Assembly: GCA_028274825.1 (NCBI GenBank)
Contig: JAQCMZ010000091.1
Span: 1-8,279 of the forward strand
Source of the DNA: Haloferacaceae archaeon
GTDB taxonomy: Archaea > Halobacteriota > Halobacteria > Halobacteriales > Haloferacaceae
DNA: 8,279 nucleotides
Direction: 5' to 3'
Shown here: piece by piece, positions 5,879 through 8,279 of the stretch
How the letters are laid out: the number at the start of each line of letters is the position of its first letter
How positions within the stretch are numbered: the first letter of the stretch is position 1
Notes under the pieces: generated by a model
Database searches by the model: none
What the model was told of the DNA's origin: nothing
What the model saw: the letters and a program-made list of their open reading frames with translations, nothing else
Translations under genes and position numbers: made by a program

Positions 5879-6313
5879 ATGTACGACGATGTGTTAGTTC
5901 CTACCGACGGTGGACCGGCCGCAAAAACAGCGGTAGAACACGCGCTCGATCTCGCGCAGAATGAGGACGCTCGAATCCACGCGTTATTCGTCGTTGATGA
6001 GGGCCCATACGCGTCCATGAGTGGTGGGGCTGACAAGATTATCAACACGATTCAAGCAGACGGAAAACAAGCAGTCCAGCGAGTGGCACAGGAAGCTGAG
6101 GACGCCGGCTTAGAGAGTACTGAGACGGTGACCAACGGGGCAGCCTCCGAGCGAATCACCGAATATGCCAATCAACACGACATTGACGTGATTGTGATGA
6201 GTACACACGGGAGGCAGGGACTGGACCGCTATCTCCTCGGGTCTGTCACTGAGCGGGTTGTGCGATCCTCCGACGTGCCGGTCCTCACTGTCCGCGACCA
6301 GGGACAAGAGTGA
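5879..6313 (+). CDS. Universal stress protein (UspA family), single domain
   Basis: This is a small cytosolic protein of the UspA superfamily, which often binds ATP and helps cells survive stress; the precise role of this copy is unknown. The 144 residues form one Usp domain. The first strand and loop read YDDVLVPTDGGPAA (2-15), where Asp10 is the conserved nucleotide-contacting acid. The C-terminal loop reads MSTHGRQGLDRYLLGSVTERV and matches the ATP-binding pattern G-x2-G-x9-G-S, except that the first Gly is Ser108, a common variant; Gly111, Gly121 and Ser122 are present. The final strand is VPVLTVRD (133-140). It is strongly acidic, as expected for a halophile. The ATG at 5879 places the conserved first strand at the N-terminus. 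It has its own strong TATA promoter and no close neighbour on the same strand, so it is probably monocistronic. Confidence 0.93.
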   Translation: MYDDVLVPTDGGPAAKTAVEHALDLAQNEDARIHALFVVDEGPYASMSGGADKIINTIQADGKQAVQRVAQEAEDAGLESTETVTNGAASERITEYANQHDIDVIVMSTHGRQGLDRYLLGSVTERVVRSSDVPVLTVRDQGQE

Positions 6314-6690
6314 CGTGATTGAGCGATCACCTGCCATGGGTTCCTGCGCGAGTCTGATAGGATCGACTTCTTCCTCCGGCTGTAGCAGCGCATGAAAGCT
6401 GGGTATCTGAGTGGCAGAGACGAGGAAAATGCTCTCTTCGGCTACCCACCCGTCTCAGTTCACCGAGACGTCTTGTCGATCACTAACGCCGTGAACTGTC
6501 GCCGGGACCCCGCCGTAATTAACTGAGATCGCAATGTTAGAGCAGAGTCTCCACGGATCAGTCTAACCCACACAGACGAGAGACATTACACGGCAGTGAT
6601 TCTCCGTCCAGGCGAGTCTCGTCGGTGGACTCCGGACTGTCGTGGTCGTCGGCAGAGCGCCCCACCCCACAGAAAATTTGTTTACCTTCC
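6314..6690. other. Intergenic stretch after the stress protein gene
   Basis: No convincing gene is present. A 44-codon frame with ATG runs 6392-6526 (product begins MKAGYLSGRDEENALFGYPP); charge is balanced, codon use is unremarkable and there is no family match I recognise. The sequence cgtctc at 6451-6456 can pair with gagacg either upstream (6417-6422) or downstream (6465-6470), so two exclusive hairpins are possible. A small stem (6315-6319 with 6326-6330) follows the stress protein stop but lacks a T-run. Confidence 0.35.
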
Positions 6691-6692
6691 GC

Positions 6693-6707
6693 TTTGTATG
6701 TATCTTA
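6693..6707 (+). promoter_or_regulatory. Possible promoter of the DUF309 gene
   Basis: tttgtatgtatctta is an A+T-rich, TATA-like string in otherwise G+C-rich DNA. Transcription would begin near 6725-6730, giving a leader of about 50-55 nt to the ATG at 6782. No Shine-Dalgarno sequence is evident before that ATG. Confidence 0.35.
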
Positions 6708-6781
6708 CAGCAGAGTGATTGTACGTCTCATCCGAGCGGAACGGTAGTATCGCCAATCGCTATGGGACAAGTATTCAACCC

Positions 6782-7438
6782 ATGACCGAGCGTGTTGATA
6801 ACCCGGGACAGTACAGTCAGAATCGAGTAACTGCCGCGCTCGAGGCCGGACTCGCCCTGTACAACGACGGGGAATACCACGCTGCCCACGACCCACTGGA
6901 AGCCGTCTGGTTGCATCGCGACCACGAGACGGACACTGCGAGGCTCTTACAGGGGCTCATACAGCTAACCGCAACTGTCTATCACGCTCGGTCGCGAAAC
7001 TGGTCGGGTGCAGCGGGATTGGCGGTATCTGGCCAGGAGTACCTCGACCCCCCAGTTGAGGATCACGGGGTTGATATCGACACTGCGCGAGCGTATCTCG
7101 ACGCACTCCACGCTGATCTTGAATTGATCGACCGCGCTTCGCCGCCACGGCTGTCGTTTCGCGGGACCGTCCCATCACCTGGGAGGCTCAGCCCGGCTGC
7201 TGTGGGACCTGCAGCGGAGGCGCTAGCAGAAGAGTACCAGCGATACGACACCGAGGCAGTTCGGGATGCTACCCGGTATGCCGGTGAACAACGCGGAACC
7301 GGTAGAACGACGTTTCTCACTCTTCTCGGAGACTTCGTCGAGAATCCCGACGATCGGAACCTGATTCACCAGCGACTCGTCGGACACGTCGAACGCCGTC
7401 GGCGAGAAAGCGACGATGTCGCTGGGCTGTTCGAGTGA
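6782..7438 (+). CDS. DUF309 family protein
   Basis: This belongs to a conserved family of small helical proteins of unknown function found in archaea, bacteria and plastids. The 218-residue product shows the family core: a helix with YNDGEYHAAHDPLEAVW, then an Arg/Leu segment, then LLQGLIQLTATVYHARSRNWSGA. The conserved His of AAHDPLE, the Glu and Trp of LEAVW, and the GLIQ...YH block are all present. The remaining ~130 residues are acidic and Arg-rich without a motif I recognise, so the protein is longer than the bare domain. The frame is open further upstream and has a TTG at 6719, but ATG 6782 is chosen because it precedes the domain by a normal distance (about 25 residues). The gene converges on azf with about 310 bp between the stop codons. 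Function cannot be inferred from the sequence. Confidence 0.85.
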   Translation: MTERVDNPGQYSQNRVTAALEAGLALYNDGEYHAAHDPLEAVWLHRDHETDTARLLQGLIQLTATVYHARSRNWSGAAGLAVSGQEYLDPPVEDHGVDIDTARAYLDALHADLELIDRASPPRLSFRGTVPSPGRLSPAAVGPAAEALAEEYQRYDTEAVRDATRYAGEQRGTGRTTFLTLLGDFVENPDDRNLIHQRLVGHVERRRRESDDVAGLFE

Positions 7439-7749
7439 TCCCGAGCATCTAAATCCGCAGACGGTTCAGCTTGTGATTCGCGATCACTGCTGGGGATGAC
7501 TGGAGTTCAAGAAACACAGGAGATCTCTCCCACCGGTCGGACAGAGGAGACTCTCGATGCGAGAATTCTCGTTTCCTCACACGAGTGAGCAGGGCACAAG
7601 CCAACAGCTGTCGCCGTGTGACGTGAGTCTCGTCATCGACCACCACTCTCGCGACCGGAACGGCACGTCAAACACTCGACTCCCGGCCTGAGGATTTCTC
7701 ATTAAGTATCTGCGAGATAAAAGCCTACGATTTCAGATTTGAAAGGGTC
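7439..7749. other. Convergent intergenic stretch between the DUF309 gene and azf
   Basis: No gene is supported. A minus-strand 65-codon frame (7646-7449) would encode a basic, Arg-rich product, unlike the acidic proteins of this genome. A 10-bp palindrome (gagaattctc, 7561-7570) and a small hairpin (ctcac 7576-7580 with gtgag 7585-7589) are present. A+T-rich DNA at 7695-7745 lies just past the azf stop and may hold its termination signals, since minus-strand T-runs (ctttt) occur there. Confidence 0.4.
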
Positions 7750-8279
7750 TCACTCTGTGCCGTCTGTCGGGACACCCTCGAGAGTGTAGTCTGCGGAATT
7801 GTCCTGTGGATCGTATCCGAGTGTCTCTTGGGCCCGATCTATCGAGTAGTACTTTCGGTCGTTATCGGAAATGCCGTACACTATCTCGTAGCCGTACTCG
7901 GCGAGTAGACAGCGTTCGAACAGGTGCGCGCAGTCGGCCCACGAGAGCCACATGGCGTGGCCACGCTCGTAATCCTGTGGTGGGTGATCCCGCGTGAGAT
8001 TCCCGATCCGGACACACACCACCGAAATCCCGGTTTCATCGTGATAATATCGGCCGAGAAGTTCTCCTGTGGCTTTCGAGACACCGTACAGATTGCCCGG
8101 TCGTGCGGCTTCGGATCCGTCTAACTGAAGCGGCGTTTCACCTTCACGATACATTTCTGGCGTTCGCTCTCCGGTTTCGTACGCGCCAACGGCGTGATTC
8201 GAGGATGCGAATATGACTCGGGGGACGGCCTCGTCGACGGCTGCTTGATAGATCGTCTGTGTGCCGTCGATGTTGTTTT
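7750..8279 (-). CDS. azf: NAD-dependent glucose-6-phosphate dehydrogenase (partial, 5' end outside window)
   Basis: This extended short-chain dehydrogenase of the NAD-dependent epimerase/dehydratase superfamily closely resembles, from memory, the Haloferax volcanii archaeal zwischenferment, which oxidises glucose-6-phosphate with NAD in the haloarchaeal oxidative pentose phosphate pathway. About 175 C-terminal residues are visible. The frame stays open from the internal Met at 8154 through the window edge and adds 41 codons, including NNIDGTQTIYQAAVDEAV and FASSNHAVGAYE. The catalytic Ser region is SSNHAVG and the active-site YxxxK is YGVSK (8074-8088). VVCVRIGNLT, AMWLSWADCAHLFERC and YGISDNDRKYYSIDRA follow, in the order seen in Azf. 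The Rossmann GxxGxxG and the true start lie beyond 8279, roughly 85-90 residues away if the length is near 262. A related sugar dehydrogenase or epimerase is possible but less likely. Confidence 0.85.
   Translation of the reverse strand, partial: NNIDGTQTIYQAAVDEAVPRVIFASSNHAVGAYETGERTPEMYREGETPLQLDGSEAARPGNLYGVSKATGELLGRYYHDETGISVVCVRIGNLTRDHPPQDYERGHAMWLSWADCAHLFERCLLAEYGYEIVYGISDNDRKYYSIDRAQETLGYDPQDNSADYTLEGVPTDGTE

Noticed and set aside
6719..6781. Upstream TTG start for the DUF309 gene, adding 21 residues
   Set aside because: The added residues look non-conserved, and the likely TATA string at 6693-6707 is too close to 6719 for transcription to include it reliably. ATG 6782 fits better.
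7449..7646. 65-codon minus-strand frame between azf and the DUF309 gene
   Set aside because: The predicted product is strongly basic and Arg-rich, and no promoter or ribosome-binding site is positioned for it.
1..8279. CRISPR array, prophage, integron or defence system
   Set aside because: No regularly spaced repeats, no integrase or transposase genes, and no defence-type domains were seen. The gene set is ordinary haloarchaeal core.

Overview
This window comes from a halophilic archaeon (class Halobacteria). The evidence is a class I (archaeal) CCA-adding enzyme, a tandem double-fold archaeal histone, an archaeal RPA, and an Azf-type glucose-6-phosphate dehydrogenase known from haloarchaea. 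The proteins are rich in Asp/Glu and poor in Lys, the promoters are TATA-type and often sit so close to the gene that the mRNA must be nearly leaderless, and the tRNA gene does not encode its CCA end.

Layout. Positions 1-201 are G+C-rich, foldable, non-coding DNA that leads into cca (202-1587, +). cca converges on a three-gene block on the minus strand, read from right to left: rpa (4828-3251), histone (3145-2714) and a histone-deacetylase-family enzyme (2714-1722). The histone stop and the deacetylase start share one base. From about 4860 to 5880 there is little protein coding; this stretch holds a tRNA-Arg(GCG) gene (5308-5380) and a strong hairpin (5473-5511). A lone universal stress protein gene follows (5879-6313, +), then about 470 bp without a convincing gene, then a DUF309-family gene (6782-7438, +). 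The right edge carries the 3' two thirds of azf (minus strand, stop at 7750), the haloarchaeal NAD-dependent glucose-6-phosphate dehydrogenase.

How the genes work together. The centre is a chromatin and ssDNA module: RPA binds single-stranded DNA, the histone doublet binds duplex DNA, and the deacetylase is translationally coupled to the histone. cca and tRNA-Arg both belong to translation, and the tRNA needs the cca product to gain its 3' CCA. From memory, Haloferax volcanii has azf, rpa2, hstA and hdaI close together, so this looks like conserved core chromosome rather than an accessory island. I see no CRISPR array, transposase or prophage, and no convincing new multi-gene system. The points most worth checking are that the histone has a single lysine although a deacetylase is coupled to it, the hairpin downstream of the tRNA, the structured DNA upstream of cca, and a few very small ORFs.
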